Source of the DNA: Bradyrhizobium sp. KBS0727
Lineage (GTDB): Bacteria > Pseudomonadota > Alphaproteobacteria > Rhizobiales > Xanthobacteraceae
NCBI RefSeq assembly: GCF_005937885.2
Contig: NZ_CP042176.1
Coordinates: 3,529,501 to 3,593,500, forward strand
Length of the DNA: 64,000 nucleotides
Reading direction: 5' to 3'
The notes beneath the pieces are model-generated. The model saw only the letters and a list, made by a program, of their open reading frames with translations. It ran no database searches and had not been told where the DNA came from. Below are positions 35,662 to 45,468 of this stretch, piece after piece. The stretch's first letter is position 1, and every line of letters starts with the position of its first letter. Position numbers and translations under genes: made by a program.

Positions 35662-38394
35662 TCAAGCGCTACGGGCGATCGGCTTGGGTTTGCCGCCCCG
35701 GGCCGGGCGCGCCGCGTCGGAGCCTTGCCGGTGCGTGGACAGTAACGGCCTGATATCGGCCGCGGGCTTCGCCGCGCTGAACAGGTAGCCCTGCATTTCT
35801 GAACAGCCAAGCCCCCGCAGCAATTCGCGCTGCTGCTCGGTCTCGACGCCTTCGGCCGTCGTCGTCATGTGGCGATCGGCGGCGATGTTGACCACCGCCT
35901 GGACGATAGAGGACGAGCCTTCCGGCGACGCGAGATCGGTAACGAAGCAACGGTCGATCTTGATCTTGTCGAACGGAAAGCGTTGCAGATAGCTCAGCGA
36001 GGAGTAGCCGGTGCCGAAATCGTCGAGCGCGATTCTAACGCCGATGTCGCGAAGCTGGTGCAGGATGGCAAGCGCGGCGTCATCGTCGCGGATCAGCACG
36101 GCTTCGGTGATTTCGAGTTCGAGACGGCTGGCGGCAAGGCCCGATGCGGCCAGTGCGCCAATGACTTTCAGCGCCAGCGTGCCGCTCTTGAACTGAACCG
36201 GCGAGACGTTGACCGCGAGCCGGATATGGTCGGGCCAGGTCGCGGCCTCCGTGCAGGCGGTGGTCAGCACCCATTCGCCGAGCTGGTTGATCAGGCCGGT
36301 TTCCTCGGCGATCGGGATGAAGTCGGCTGGCGAGATCATGCCACGCTGCGGATGGCGCCAGCGCAGCAGCGCCTCGCAGCCGGTAATGCGGTTGTTCTGC
36401 AGGCTGAGACAGGGCTGGTAGTAGACCTCGAAGCCGCCATCCGTGATGGCCTGGCGCAGGTCGATTTCCAGGACGCGGCGGGCGCGGACCTCGGCTTCCA
36501 TCGCGGGTTCGAAGAACCGGGAGGTGCGGCGGCCGGCGGCCTTGGCCGCGTACATCGCCAGATCGGCATTCTTCAGGATCTGGTCGAGATCGGATCCGTC
36601 CTGCGGCGCCAGCGCGATGCCGATCGAGGCGTCGGTGGTCACCTGATGGCCGAGGCATTCATAGGGCGCGCGGATCGCCTCGAAGATGCGGTTGACGAGT
36701 TCGGTGACGTCGGAGGCGCTCGTGACGCCGGTCTGAACGATGGCGAATTCGTCGCCGCCGAGCCTCGCGACGAAATCGGTTTCGCGCACGCAGCCGCCGA
36801 GACTGACCGCCACCGACTTCAAGAGTTCGTCGCCGATCATGTGCCCGAGCGAGTCGTTGACGCTCTTGAATTCGTCGATGTCGATATAGAGAACCGCCAG
36901 TTGCTGGCCGGATGCGGCGTGAGGCAGTTCGCGCTTGAGCCGTTCGTGGAACAAAGCGCGGTTCGGCAGATCGGTCAGCGCGTCGTAATGGGCGAGGTGG
37001 GTGATGCGCTCCTCGGCGCGCCGGCGCTCGGTGACGTCTTCATGGGTCACCACCCAGCCGCCGTCCGCCAGCGGTTCGTTGACGACCTGGATCGAGCGCC
37101 CGTCGGGCGTGGCGATGACCATCACGTTCTGATGCGCGACGTCGCGCAGCACCAGCCGGACGTAACGCTCGACGTCGCCATCGAAGGAGCCGGTCTGTGC
37201 GCGGTGGGCGATGACGTCGTGGAAACTGCAGCCCGGTTTTACGACCTCGGCCGACAGGCCGTACATCTCGATATAGCGTTGGTTGCAGATGACGAGCCGC
37301 TGGGTTGAATCGAACAGCAGCAGGCCCTGGGTCATGTTGTTGACGGCGGTGTCAAGCCGCTGCTTCTCCAGCGTCAGCCGCTGCTTCGACGCAAGGTGTT
37401 GCTGCGAAAGCTTGCGCACCACTAGAAACAGCAGCACCGATATCGCCAGCACCGACAGGCCTGCCACCACGATCAGGATGGCGATCTGCTCGCGCCAGTC
37501 CGCTAGCGCCGCGGAGGTCGTCGTCGCCGCGACGATCACGATCGGGAAATTCGTCAGCGCGCGCGAGGAAATCAGCCGGTCCTCGCCGTCGACCGGACTG
37601 GTGAGGCGGGACGTGCTGTGGGGCAGATTGAACACCTGCAGCTGGCTGGCCGCGCCGGTCTTGAAGTTCTTGCCGATCATCTCGTCGACATGGGGATAGC
37701 GGGCGAGCAGCGTGCCGTCGCGATGGTGCATCGATATGGCCGCGCCGCTTCCGAGCGCCACGGTTGCGAAGAATTTCTCGAAATTGACTGGTTCGATGCC
37801 GCGCCCGACGACGCCGAGGAACTCGCCGTTGGGGCCGGTGACCTTGCGGGCGATCACCGTGGTCCAGACGCCGGTGATGCGGCTGTAGACCGGCTCGATC
37901 AGCATGGCCGGCGATTGCGGATCGGACTTGAAGGTCTTGAAGTAGGAGCGGTCGCCGACGCTGACCGCGGGCACCGGCCAGGCGGCCGAGGCGTTGATCA
38001 GTCTGCCGTCGGCGTCGAAGACGTTGACGCCGCCGACATAGGACAGCGCATCCATCTTGGACTTGAGCATCAGGTGAATTTCCTGGCTCGACATCCGGCG
38101 CTTGAAATTCTCTGCGGTGGCGATGCCGTTGGACCGCATGAAGCTGATGAGGTCCTTCTGGACGACCTCGAAATCCCCGAGCTGCTGGTCGAAATGGCGG
38201 GCCAGCAACAGCACGGTATTTTCCAGTTCGCGCTCGCTGTTGCGCAGCGCACGTTCGCGGAAATTGCCTGCCATCAGCGTAGCGCCGATCGCAATCGCTG
38301 ATATCAGCAATATGCCGCCAAGGATCAGCCAGCGGATCGGGCCACCGCGGAAGCCTGGAGCAGTGTTGAGGGAACTAATGCCGGTCGAATCCAT
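35662..38394 (-). CDS. Sensor GGDEF-EAL protein (cyclic-di-GMP enzyme)
   Basis: A 910-residue membrane protein. It has a first membrane segment (LILGGILLISAIAIGATL), a periplasmic Cache-like sensor with SYVGGVNVFDADGRLINAS, a second segment (IAILIVVAGLSVLAISVLLF), a PAS domain (MTQGLLLFDSTQRLVICNQR), then GGDEF (ARLGGDEFAIVQTG) and EAL (ITGCEALLRWRHPQ). The GGDEF motif is intact, as are EAL and NVSPVQFKSG, so both cyclase and phosphodiesterase activity are possible. The start at 38394 gives the best N-terminus; one at 38457 adds 21 residues. Confidence 0.93.
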   Translation of the reverse strand: MDSTGISSLNTAPGFRGGPIRWLILGGILLISAIAIGATLMAGNFRERALRNSERELENTVLLLARHFDQQLGDFEVVQKDLISFMRSNGIATAENFKRRMSSQEIHLMLKSKMDALSYVGGVNVFDADGRLINASAAWPVPAVSVGDRSYFKTFKSDPQSPAMLIEPVYSRITGVWTTVIARKVTGPNGEFLGVVGRGIEPVNFEKFFATVALGSGAAISMHHRDGTLLARYPHVDEMIGKNFKTGAASQLQVFNLPHSTSRLTSPVDGEDRLISSRALTNFPIVIVAATTTSAALADWREQIAILIVVAGLSVLAISVLLFLVVRKLSQQHLASKQRLTLEKQRLDTAVNNMTQGLLLFDSTQRLVICNQRYIEMYGLSAEVVKPGCSFHDVIAHRAQTGSFDGDVERYVRLVLRDVAHQNVMVIATPDGRSIQVVNEPLADGGWVVTHEDVTERRRAEERITHLAHYDALTDLPNRALFHERLKRELPHAASGQQLAVLYIDIDEFKSVNDSLGHMIGDELLKSVAVSLGGCVRETDFVARLGGDEFAIVQTGVTSASDVTELVNRIFEAIRAPYECLGHQVTTDASIGIALAPQDGSDLDQILKNADLAMYAAKAAGRRTSRFFEPAMEAEVRARRVLEIDLRQAITDGGFEVYYQPCLSLQNNRITGCEALLRWRHPQRGMISPADFIPIAEETGLINQLGEWVLTTACTEAATWPDHIRLAVNVSPVQFKSGTLALKVIGALAASGLAASRLELEITEAVLIRDDDAALAILHQLRDIGVRIALDDFGTGYSSLSYLQRFPFDKIKIDRCFVTDLASPEGSSSIVQAVVNIAADRHMTTTAEGVETEQQRELLRGLGCSEMQGYLFSAAKPAADIRPLLSTHRQGSDAARPARGGKPKPIARSA

Positions 38395-38613
38395 CGAAAG
38401 GGTCGCTGTCTGGAGAGAACTCCGGAAGCAGAGTTCTCTCAGCGTCCGGCCCATCATCTCAGTAACGCGGCGAGATGGAGTTGACGTTAGTAAGTCTGGT
38501 TAACGAAGCGTTATCCCGGTTGCGGCCGCGACCTTCGCAACTGCAGAAGTTGCCGCTTCCCGTCAGCCGGTCGATGGCGCCGGGTTGGCCGGAATGCGCA
38601 ACGCTGCGGGCCG

Positions 38614-38871
38614 TCACTGCATGCGTGTCGCCGACGTGTGCGATCGCTTCCTTGCGACGCCCATCGTTTGGCCGGGAACTGTGGCGCCCGCGTTAACGCT
38701 TCGCTGATAGTTGCTGTCGGTGTAGGGATTGCCCGGTCCCTTGTTCTGGCAATTGGCGTTCGGATAAAAAAATGCGCAGTAACCGGGTTCGGCAATCACC
38801 TGCTGTGCCATTGCCGGTCCGGTGATCATGGCGAGCGCAGCGACGGCGCTGAGAAGCCTGCAAGTCGGCAT
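38614..38871 (-). CDS. Small secreted hypothetical protein
   Basis: An 85-residue leftward protein starting MPTCRLLSAVAALAMITGPA, a signal peptide cleaved near AMAQQ. The mature part is YCAFFYPNANCQNKGPGNPY followed by a polar tail. AGGAGG lies six bases upstream of the ATG on the coding strand, which fixes the start. Two cysteines (YCAFF, NCQNK) may form a disulfide. No family is recognised. It lies between the GGDEF-EAL gene and moaC. Confidence 0.7.
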   Translation of the reverse strand: MPTCRLLSAVAALAMITGPAMAQQVIAEPGYCAFFYPNANCQNKGPGNPYTDSNYQRSVNAGATVPGQTMGVARKRSHTSATRMQ

Positions 38872-38976
38872 TGGATTCCTCCTCGTGAAGGTCCCACAGG
38901 AAACAACCCCGCCGGCGCATGCGGCATTCCTCGCTGCGCTGGTCACACTGGCGTTACCGCCGCAGCGTCCCCTTGC

Positions 38977-39525
38977 TCAGTCCCCGGAACGATAATGTCC
39001 GGACTTACCGCCCTGCTTCTCGACGAGGTGAATGCCCTCGATGCGGACGCCGCGTTCGACCGCCTTGATCATGTCATAGATCGTGAGACAGGCCACCGAC
39101 ACTGCCGTCAGCGCCTCCATCTCGACGCCGGTAGGCCCGGTGACCTTCACGGTGGCGCGGATGATGCAGCCGGGAAGCTTGTTGTCGGGGGTGATGTCGA
39201 GCGTTACCTTCGACAGCGCCAGCGGATGGCACAGCGGGATCAGATCCGAGGTGCGCTTCGCCGCCATGATGCCGGCAATGCGCGCGGTGCCCAGCACGTC
39301 GCCCTTCTTGGCATTGCCGGACACGATCAGCTCCAGCGTCGCCTTGTGCATGACGACACAGCCTTCGGCGACCGCGACGCGTTCGGTCGCCGGCTTGGCC
39401 GACACGTCGACCATGCGCGCTTCGCCCGCGGCGTCGATATGGGTGAGGGCGGCGCCGGCTTTGGAAGGCTTACCTTTGGAAGTCTTGCCTCTGGAAGTCT
39501 TGTCTCTGTAAGTCTTGCGGGCCAT
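38977..39525 (-). CDS. moaC: Cyclic pyranopterin monophosphate synthase MoaC, with repeat N-terminus
   Basis: A 182-residue enzyme of molybdenum cofactor synthesis that, with MoaA, turns GTP-derived intermediate into cyclic pyranopterin phosphate. The core starts at about residue 27 ([18 protein letters not shown]), with [20 protein letters not shown] and [20 protein letters not shown] as signatures. The first 25 residues are extra and consist of five-residue units ([20 protein letters not shown]) encoded by a 15-bp DNA repeat. It is 4 bases after trpC and probably in its operon. Confidence 0.94.
   Translation of the reverse strand: MARKTYRDKTSRGKTSKGKPSKAGAALTHIDAAGEARMVDVSAKPATERVAVAEGCVVMHKATLELIVSGNAKKGDVLGTARIAGIMAAKRTSDLIPLCHPLALSKVTLDITPDNKLPGCIIRATVKVTGPTGVEMEALTAVSVACLTIYDMIKAVERGVRIEGIHLVEKQGGKSGHYRSGD
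39463..39522. repeat. 15-bp tandem repeat in the moaC start
   Basis: Four 15-bp units begin at 39463, 39478, 39493 and 39508. The two middle units, GGAAGTCTTGCCTCT and GGAAGTCTTGTCTCT, differ by one base; the outer two are more diverged. The period is a multiple of three, so changes in copy number keep the MoaC frame. Confidence 0.82.
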
Positions 39526-39528
39526 CTT

Positions 39529-40350
39529 CTAGCGGGTTCCGGTGGCGCGGGGCGTGTCGGTGCGGGCCAGCAGCGCACGGGTTGCCGCCGTCACGTCGGC
39601 CTGCCGCATCAGGCTTTCGCCGACCAGGAAGGTCGACATCCCCACGCGTTCCAGTCGCGCGAGGTCGGCCGGGGCAAAGATACCGCTCTCGCCGACCATC
39701 AGCCGGTCTTTCGGGATCAACGGCGCCAGCGCCTCGCTGGTCGACAGCGTGGTCTCGAAAGTGCGCAGATTGCGGTTGTTGACGCCGATCATCGGCGACC
39801 GAAGTTTCAGGGCGCGATCGAGTTCGGCGCGGTCGTGGATTTCGATCAGCACGTCCATGCCGAGCGCAATCGTCGCGTCCTCGATATCCTTTGCCGCGGT
39901 ATCGTCGAGTGCTGCCATGATGATCAGGATGCAGTCGGCGCCATGGGCGCGGGCCTCCACCACCTGATAGGTGTCGAACACGAAATCCTTGCGCAGCACC
40001 GGCAGATGGGTCGCCGCGCGTGCCGCCACCATGAAATCGAGATGGCCCTGGAACGAAGGCGTGTCAGTCAGCACCGACAGGCAGGCCGCGCCGCCGGCCT
40101 CGTAAGCCCGGGCGAGCACCGGCGGATCGAAATCGGCGCGGATCAGTCCCTTCGAGGGCGAGGCCTTCTTCACTTCCGCGATCAGCGCATAGTCGCCGCG
40201 CGCAAGCTTCTCGCGGATCGCGCGCACGAAACCGCGCGGCGGCGAGGCGGTCTTGGCGCGCGCCTCGACCTCGGCCGGCGGATGCGCCCGCTTGGCGGCG
40301 GCGATTTCCTCGCGCTTGTACGTCTCGATCTTGGTCAGGATGTCGGACAT
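39529..40350 (-). CDS. trpC: Indole-3-glycerol phosphate synthase
   Basis: A 273-residue TIM-barrel enzyme of tryptophan synthesis, closing CdRP to indole-glycerol phosphate. [20 protein letters not shown] holds the catalytic Lys, [20 protein letters not shown] and [20 protein letters not shown] follow, and [15 protein letters not shown] is the phosphate-binding end. It stands alone as IGPS, not fused to TrpF. It follows trpD by 17 bases and precedes moaC by 3. Confidence 0.96.
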   Translation of the reverse strand: MSDILTKIETYKREEIAAAKRAHPPAEVEARAKTASPPRGFVRAIREKLARGDYALIAEVKKASPSKGLIRADFDPPVLARAYEAGGAACLSVLTDTPSFQGHLDFMVAARAATHLPVLRKDFVFDTYQVVEARAHGADCILIIMAALDDTAAKDIEDATIALGMDVLIEIHDRAELDRALKLRSPMIGVNNRNLRTFETTLSTSEALAPLIPKDRLMVGESGIFAPADLARLERVGMSTFLVGESLMRQADVTAATRALLARTDTPRATGTR

Positions 40351-40367
40351 GTCAGGCGCTCCCGCGG

Positions 40368-41381
40368 TCAGCCGTTGGAAACCGCGATCAGGTGTTTGAG
40401 CCGTGCCGCCGCGGTACCGCTGTCGAGCGACGTAGTGCCGAGCGCCACGCCTTCCTTCAGATCCTTGGCGCGGCCGGCGACGATCAGCGCGGCTGCTGCG
40501 TTCAAGAGGGCGACGTCGCGATAGGCGCTCGGCTTGCCGTCGAGCACGCTTTGCAGCGCCACCGCGTTGGCATCGGCGTCGCCGCCCTTGAGGCCGTCGC
40601 CACCGGCGCGGGCAAGGCCAGCGTCCTCCGGCGTCACCTCGAAGGTGCGGATGTTGCCGTTCTCAAGGCTCGCCACGAAACTCGGGCCGGTGAGGGTGAT
40701 CTCGTCCAGCCCGTCGGAGCCGTGCACCACCCAGGCGGATTCGGAGCCGAGGTTCTTCAGCACCTGCGCCAGCGGCTGCACCCAGTGCCGGGAGAACACG
40801 CCGACCATCTGCCGTTTGACGCCAGCCGGATTGGAGAGCGGCCCGAGCAGGTTGAAGATGGTGCGGGTGGCGAGTTCGACCCGGGTCGGGCCCACGTTCT
40901 TCATGGCGGGATGATGCGTGGGCGCGAACATGAAACCGATGCCGGCCTCCTGGACGCAGCGGCCGACCTGCTCCGGCGTCAGGTCGAGCTTGACACCGAG
41001 CGAAGCCAGCACATCGGCGGCGCCCGAGCGCGACGACAGCGCGCGGTTGCCGTGCTTGGCGACCGGCACGCCCGCGCCCGCGACGATGAAGGAAGCGCAG
41101 GTCGAGACGTTGACCGAGCCGGAGCCGTCGCCGCCGGTGCCGACCACGTCGACGGCGTTGGCGGGCGCCGTGACCCGCAGCATCTTGCTGCGCATCGCCG
41201 ATACCGCGCCGGTGATCTCGTCGACGGTTTCGCCGCGCACCCTGAGCGCCATCAGCAACCCGCCCATCTGCGAGGGCGTCGCCTCGCCGGACATCATGCT
41301 GTCGAAGGCGGATGCCGCTTCGTCACGCGACAGCGTCGCGCCGGTGGCGACTTTTCCGATAATAGATTTGAGGTCGTCCAT
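40368..41381 (-). CDS. trpD: Anthranilate phosphoribosyltransferase
   Basis: A 337-residue enzyme that joins anthranilate and PRPP in tryptophan synthesis. [20 protein letters not shown] is the PRPP-binding loop, and [20 protein letters not shown] and [20 protein letters not shown] are family signatures. It follows the PpiD-like gene by 38 bases and starts a trpD-trpC-moaC run; the trpE/G gene is not in the window. Confidence 0.96.
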   Translation of the reverse strand: MDDLKSIIGKVATGATLSRDEAASAFDSMMSGEATPSQMGGLLMALRVRGETVDEITGAVSAMRSKMLRVTAPANAVDVVGTGGDGSGSVNVSTCASFIVAGAGVPVAKHGNRALSSRSGAADVLASLGVKLDLTPEQVGRCVQEAGIGFMFAPTHHPAMKNVGPTRVELATRTIFNLLGPLSNPAGVKRQMVGVFSRHWVQPLAQVLKNLGSESAWVVHGSDGLDEITLTGPSFVASLENGNIRTFEVTPEDAGLARAGGDGLKGGDADANAVALQSVLDGKPSAYRDVALLNAAAALIVAGRAKDLKEGVALGTTSLDSGTAAARLKHLIAVSNG

Positions 41382-41419
41382 CTCGTGCTTTCAGGATCGC
41401 GCTTGCGTTCGGATTAGGC

Positions 41420-43321
41420 TCAGTTGTTGGCGCCCGTCACCTGCGCGAAGGCGGCCTGATTGATTGACGTACCGATCTCGGATTCGATCTTGGTCACGTA
41501 TTGCGCGACCTGTTCGTCGGTCAGTCCGCGCTGCAACGTGTCCTTGAGCTTCTTCATCTCGTCGGATGCCGCATCGATCTGCGGCACGCTGACATCGGTG
41601 ACGCGGAACACGATCCAGGCGCTGCCGCCGGCGTCCGGGGTCTGCCCGACGCCGTCCTTGGGCGTGCGGAAGGCGGCGGTGACGACCGAGGAGGGCACGC
41701 CTGCCGGCGAGGCGTCGCGGCGGAAATCCTTGACGGTCTCGACCTTGGTTCCGATCGCGCTGGCTTCCGCGGCGAGTGTGGCGCCTTGCTCGAGCTTTTG
41801 CACCATCTCGGTCGCTTTGGCCCGTAGCCTGTCCGAGATCTGGTCTTCGCGCCATTTCGCCTCGACCTGGTCCTTGACCTCGTCGAGGTTTCGCTCGCGC
41901 GAGGGCGTGACGCCGAGCACGTCGAACCAGACATAGCCGCCGCGGAACTGGATCGGGTCGTTGTCGACGCCGACGTCGCTGTTGAAGGCCTGCGAGACCA
42001 GGTCGAGACCCTGCGGGATGTTGGCCACGGGCTGCCCGCTCGGCAGACGGCCCGAGCGATCGACGGCGTCGATCGTCACGGCGGTCAGACCGAGCTTCTG
42101 CGCGGCTTCCACCACATTGGAGCCGCCGCTGCGCTCGTCTTCCATCTTGTTCTGGATTTCGGCGACCTTGGCGCGCGCGCGCTCGGTCGCGAGCTCCTTC
42201 TTCACCTGGCCCGCCATGCTCTCATAGGTGGGCGTGACGCCCGGTTCGATCTTGCCGATCTTGACCAGCGCCACACCGAACTGGCCTTTCACGGGCTGGC
42301 TGATCTCGCCGGACGGCAGCGCGAACGCCGCGTCCGCGATGGCGGGATCGATGATCGCGGATTTCGTGATCAGGCCGAGGTCGACGTCGGACAGATTGAG
42401 GTTGCGCTCCTTGGCGAGGTCGTCGAACGACAGTCCGCCGGTGACGCGGCTGCGCGCCGACAGCGCTTCCTCGGCATTGGGAAACACGATCTGCGTCACT
42501 TCGCGCTTCTCCGGCGTGCCGATCTTGTCGCGGCGCTGCTCGAAGACCTTTTTCGCATCCTCGTCGGAGACGTCAGACCATTTGCCGATCTCTTCGGGGT
42601 TGATCACGACAAAGGCCAGCTTGCGATATTCGGGCGCGCGGAACTGGGTCTTGTGGTCCTCGAAATAGGCGGCGAGCGTCTCGGGCGAGGGCGTCTCGAT
42701 GGTGCCGGCCTGCGCGGCGTCGAGCTTGAGATAGTCGATCGAGCGCTGCTCGTTCTGGAAGCGGGTCAGTGCGTCCACCATCAGCTTCGGCGGCTCCAGG
42801 CCTGCCGAAATGGTGCCCGCGATCTGGCGCCGCAGCCCGACGCGCCGCTGTTCAGCGAGATAGCGCTGCTCGGTGTAGCCGAACTGCCGGATCGCGGCCT
42901 GGAAGCGCGCGGGCTCGAACGTGCCGCCCAGTCCCTTGAAATTGGGGTCGGAGTAGATCGTTCGCATGGTTTCGGCCTCGGACTGGCCGAGCCCCATGCG
43001 CCGGGCTTCCTCGTCGAGCGCGGCCTCGGCGATGGTCTGCTGCAACACCTGGCGGTCAAGCCCAAAGGCGCGGGCCTGGTCCATGGTCAGGGGACGGCCG
43101 AAACTGCGGCCAAGCTGCTGCAGCCTGTCGGTGTAGATCTGGCGGAACTGCTCGGTCGAAATCTCGGTCTTGCCGATCTTGGCCAGCGAGGACTGTCCGA
43201 ACCCCTTGAAGATGTCGGCGATACCCCAGACTCCGAAACTGACGATCAAAACGCCCATGACGACGCTCATGATCGCCTTGCCGAGCCAATTTGATGAGGC
43301 CTTGCGTATTCCTCGAAGCAT
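41420..43321 (-). CDS. PpiD-like periplasmic peptidyl-prolyl isomerase
   Basis: A 633-residue inner-membrane-anchored foldase. One membrane segment near the N-terminus (IMSVVMGVLIVSFGVWGIAD) is followed by a SurA/PpiD-type chaperone domain and a parvulin-like domain about residues 250-380 (FDDLAKERNLNLSDVDLGLI, FALPSGEISQPVKGQFGVAL), then a long C-terminal segment. It helps newly exported proteins fold near the Sec translocon. It is upstream of trpD and divergent from tpiA. Confidence 0.9.
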   Translation of the reverse strand: MLRGIRKASSNWLGKAIMSVVMGVLIVSFGVWGIADIFKGFGQSSLAKIGKTEISTEQFRQIYTDRLQQLGRSFGRPLTMDQARAFGLDRQVLQQTIAEAALDEEARRMGLGQSEAETMRTIYSDPNFKGLGGTFEPARFQAAIRQFGYTEQRYLAEQRRVGLRRQIAGTISAGLEPPKLMVDALTRFQNEQRSIDYLKLDAAQAGTIETPSPETLAAYFEDHKTQFRAPEYRKLAFVVINPEEIGKWSDVSDEDAKKVFEQRRDKIGTPEKREVTQIVFPNAEEALSARSRVTGGLSFDDLAKERNLNLSDVDLGLITKSAIIDPAIADAAFALPSGEISQPVKGQFGVALVKIGKIEPGVTPTYESMAGQVKKELATERARAKVAEIQNKMEDERSGGSNVVEAAQKLGLTAVTIDAVDRSGRLPSGQPVANIPQGLDLVSQAFNSDVGVDNDPIQFRGGYVWFDVLGVTPSRERNLDEVKDQVEAKWREDQISDRLRAKATEMVQKLEQGATLAAEASAIGTKVETVKDFRRDASPAGVPSSVVTAAFRTPKDGVGQTPDAGGSAWIVFRVTDVSVPQIDAASDEMKKLKDTLQRGLTDEQVAQYVTKIESEIGTSINQAAFAQVTGANN

Positions 43322-43574
43322 GGGTCCAACTTGTCTGATTATGAGGGAACCGGGTCGCGCCTTGGCCAGATCCTCGAACGGATACCGAGAAGGGCGTCAC
43401 CGAGTTGATAAAGCATCATAAAGTGGCAACGTCCCGGTCGCAACCCGACCGGGGCGGGCCAATTGAAGCGGTTAACGGCCGGGGATCGCAAGGGGATGGC
43501 TCTTGGCTGCATCTGGAACTGGCCGCAAGCCTCTGCTAGCGCATCTCTAACGCTGACATTGCGAGAATTTTGAC

Positions 43575-44327
43575 ATGACCGACGCCATCCGGCCGCTGAT
43601 CGCGGGCAACTGGAAAATGAACGGCCTGAAATCGGCTTTTGCCGAATTCGATGCCATGATCGCCGGCGCCGCCGCCCTGGCCGCCAAGGCCGATTTGCTG
43701 GTCTGCCCGCCGGCGACGCTGATCGCAGGCTTCGCCGACAAAGCAAGGGGCTCCAAACTCGCCGTTGGCGCGCAGGATTGCCACCCGAAAGCCTCCGGCG
43801 CCCATACCGGCGATCTCTCGGCGGAAATGCTGGCCGATGCCGGCGCCAGCGCGATCATCGTCGGCCATTCCGAGCGGCGCGCCGACCACGGCGAAACCGA
43901 TGCGCTGGTGCGCCAGAAGGCCGAAGCCACCTGGCGCGCCGGGTTGACCGCCATCGTCTGCATCGGCGAGACCCAAAAGCAGCGCGATGCCGGCCAGACA
44001 TTGGACATCTGCGGCGGCCAGCTTGCGGGATCGCTACCTGATGGTGCGACCTCGGCCAATCTGGTGGTGGCCTATGAGCCGGTCTGGGCGATCGGGACCG
44101 GACTGACGCCGACGACCGGAGATGTCGAGCAAGTTCATCGGTTTATCCGGCAGGTGCTCACCGATCGATTTAAGGCGGAAGGCGGCAAGGTCCGCATTCT
44201 CTATGGCGGCTCGGTCAAGCCCTCGAACGCCGCGGAGCTGATGGCGGTGGCCAACGTCAACGGCGCCCTGGTCGGCGGCGCCAGCCTGAAGGCTTCGGAT
44301 TTCCTGGCGATCGCGGCGGCGTGCTAG
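43575..44327 (+). CDS. tpiA: Triose-phosphate isomerase
   Basis: A 250-residue TIM-barrel enzyme interconverting glyceraldehyde-3-phosphate and dihydroxyacetone phosphate. [10 protein letters not shown] holds the catalytic Lys, [12 protein letters not shown] the catalytic His, and [14 protein letters not shown] the catalytic Glu and the flexible loop; [11 protein letters not shown] is the phosphate-binding end. Only one base separates its stop from the convergent GNAT stop, so no terminator fits between them. eno, 10 kb away, belongs to the same pathway. Confidence 0.97.
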   Translation: MTDAIRPLIAGNWKMNGLKSAFAEFDAMIAGAAALAAKADLLVCPPATLIAGFADKARGSKLAVGAQDCHPKASGAHTGDLSAEMLADAGASAIIVGHSERRADHGETDALVRQKAEATWRAGLTAIVCIGETQKQRDAGQTLDICGGQLAGSLPDGATSANLVVAYEPVWAIGTGLTPTTGDVEQVHRFIRQVLTDRFKAEGGKVRILYGGSVKPSNAAELMAVANVNGALVGGASLKASDFLAIAAAC

Positions 44328-44328
44328 T

Positions 44329-44865
44329 TCAGGCCGTCTCTCGCTCCTGCAACCGCTTCCAGTAGATCAGCGTCCCCGTGAGGCCGCCGTGCGGTTTCAG
44401 CGCGTAGTCGGGGATCACGCCGGTCAACCGGAACCCCAACCGCTCGTACAATCCGGCCGCGCCTTCATCCTCGGCGGTGTCGAGCACCAGCAGCCAGCGT
44501 CCATGTTCGAGCGCGATGCGCTCGGCTTCGCGCAGCAAGGCCGTCGCTATGCCGCGATGGCGGTGACTGAGCCGCGTCATCATCTTGGCGATCTCGGCGC
44601 GATGCGGCTGGTTCGGCGGCAAATTCAGCAACAGCGTGACGGTTCCGATCAGGCTCTCGCCGTCGAAGGCGCCGAGGACGATCCGCTCGCCGCGGGCCGC
44701 CGCGCCGAGTGAGTCCTGCCAGAACGCATTCGCTGCTGGCGCCGGCATCGGGTGCATGAAGCTGACCGAACCGCCATGGGCGACCGTCTCCACCAGCATT
44801 TCGCTCAATGCCGCAATCGTGTCCGGCGAAGCAGTGAGGGGTGCAATCCTGATCGGCGGCATCAT
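44329..44865 (-). CDS. GNAT family N-acetyltransferase
   Basis: A 178-residue acetyl-CoA-dependent acyltransferase. IVLGAFDGESLIGTVTLLL leads to the acetyl-CoA-binding loop RLSHRHRGIATALLREAER and LLVLDTAEDEGAAGLYERLG. It starts at 44865, one base after the stop of the HTH-cupin gene, so they are co-transcribed; the frame opens further up but overlaps the regulator. Acceptor unknown; it may modify the compound that the regulator senses. Confidence 0.88.
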   Translation of the reverse strand: MMPPIRIAPLTASPDTIAALSEMLVETVAHGGSVSFMHPMPAPAANAFWQDSLGAAARGERIVLGAFDGESLIGTVTLLLNLPPNQPHRAEIAKMMTRLSHRHRGIATALLREAERIALEHGRWLLVLDTAEDEGAAGLYERLGFRLTGVIPDYALKPHGGLTGTLIYWKRLQERETA

Positions 44866-44866
44866 C

Positions 44867-45433
44867 TCAGCTCCGTGCCAGCGCAACGACGTAGACGCAG
44901 GGTGCCGCGCTCTCATTGGCAAAGGTGGTTTCTGCGGGCGGCCCAAAGCCGAGGCAATCGCCGGCGCTCAGCTCATGGCGCTCGCCAGCTTCGGTGATGA
45001 CCAGCGCGCCCGACAGCACCCAGAGGGTTTGGCGGATGTGGGCGTAGGACGAGGCCGGCAGCGTCACCTGTTGTCGCGCCGGCATTTCGACCCTGACGAT
45101 CTCGATCGGGTTGTCGGGACGGCTGAACACCTGCCGGCGCAGGTAACCGGTCTCGGGATCGCGCCACACTTGTTGGTCGGCGGCCCGGGAAATGCGGTCG
45201 CCCTGGCCCTCGGCGCGCAGCATCAGGCCCGCGAGCGTCAGGTCGAAGGCGCTCGCCAGCCGCACCAGCACGACGGCGGTCGGGCTGACCTCGGCGCGCT
45301 CGATCTTGCTGATGGTGGCCTTCGAGACGCCGGAGCGCTCGGCGAGATCCGCCAGCGACCAGCCGCGGCTGTCGCGCTCAAGCCGCAGCCGGTGGGCGAG
45401 GCGGTTGCTTAGATCGTCTATAATAGTATCCAT
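44867..45433 (-). CDS. HTH-XRE plus cupin regulator, leaderless start
   Basis: A 188-residue regulator. The N-terminal XRE helix-turn-helix (residues 12-70) reads LERDSRGWSLADLAERSGVS then KATISKIERAEVSP; the C-terminal cupin (about 105-185) has IRQTLWVLSGALVITEAGER and HELSAGDCLGFGPP. This class often controls amino-acid or polyamine use together with a neighbouring enzyme. A good promoter places the transcript start at or next to the ATG, so no ribosome site is available. It leads a pair with the GNAT gene. Confidence 0.88.
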   Translation of the reverse strand: MDTIIDDLSNRLAHRLRLERDSRGWSLADLAERSGVSKATISKIERAEVSPTAVVLVRLASAFDLTLAGLMLRAEGQGDRISRAADQQVWRDPETGYLRRQVFSRPDNPIEIVRVEMPARQQVTLPASSYAHIRQTLWVLSGALVITEAGERHELSAGDCLGFGPPAETTFANESAAPCVYVVALARS

Positions 45434-45468
45434 ATGTCTATTATAGGAGAAATTCGAGCTGCCTCAAG
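45418..45468 (-). promoter_or_regulatory. Leaderless promoter with overlapping 9-bp inverted repeat
   Basis: On the minus strand TTGAGG (45462-45467) and TATAAT (45440-45445) are 16 bases apart. Six bases after TATAAT comes the A of the ATG (45433), the expected transcript start. Arms CTATAATAG (45438-45446) and CTATTATAG (45418-45426 read on the same strand) are perfect, spaced by 11 bases, and cover the -10, start site and first codons. This is a candidate autoregulatory operator. Confidence 0.65.

Noticed and set aside
38511..38795. 94-codon minus-strand frame overlapping the small secreted gene
   Set aside because: It is the shifted frame of the 38614-38871 gene, which has the signal peptide and the strong ribosome site.
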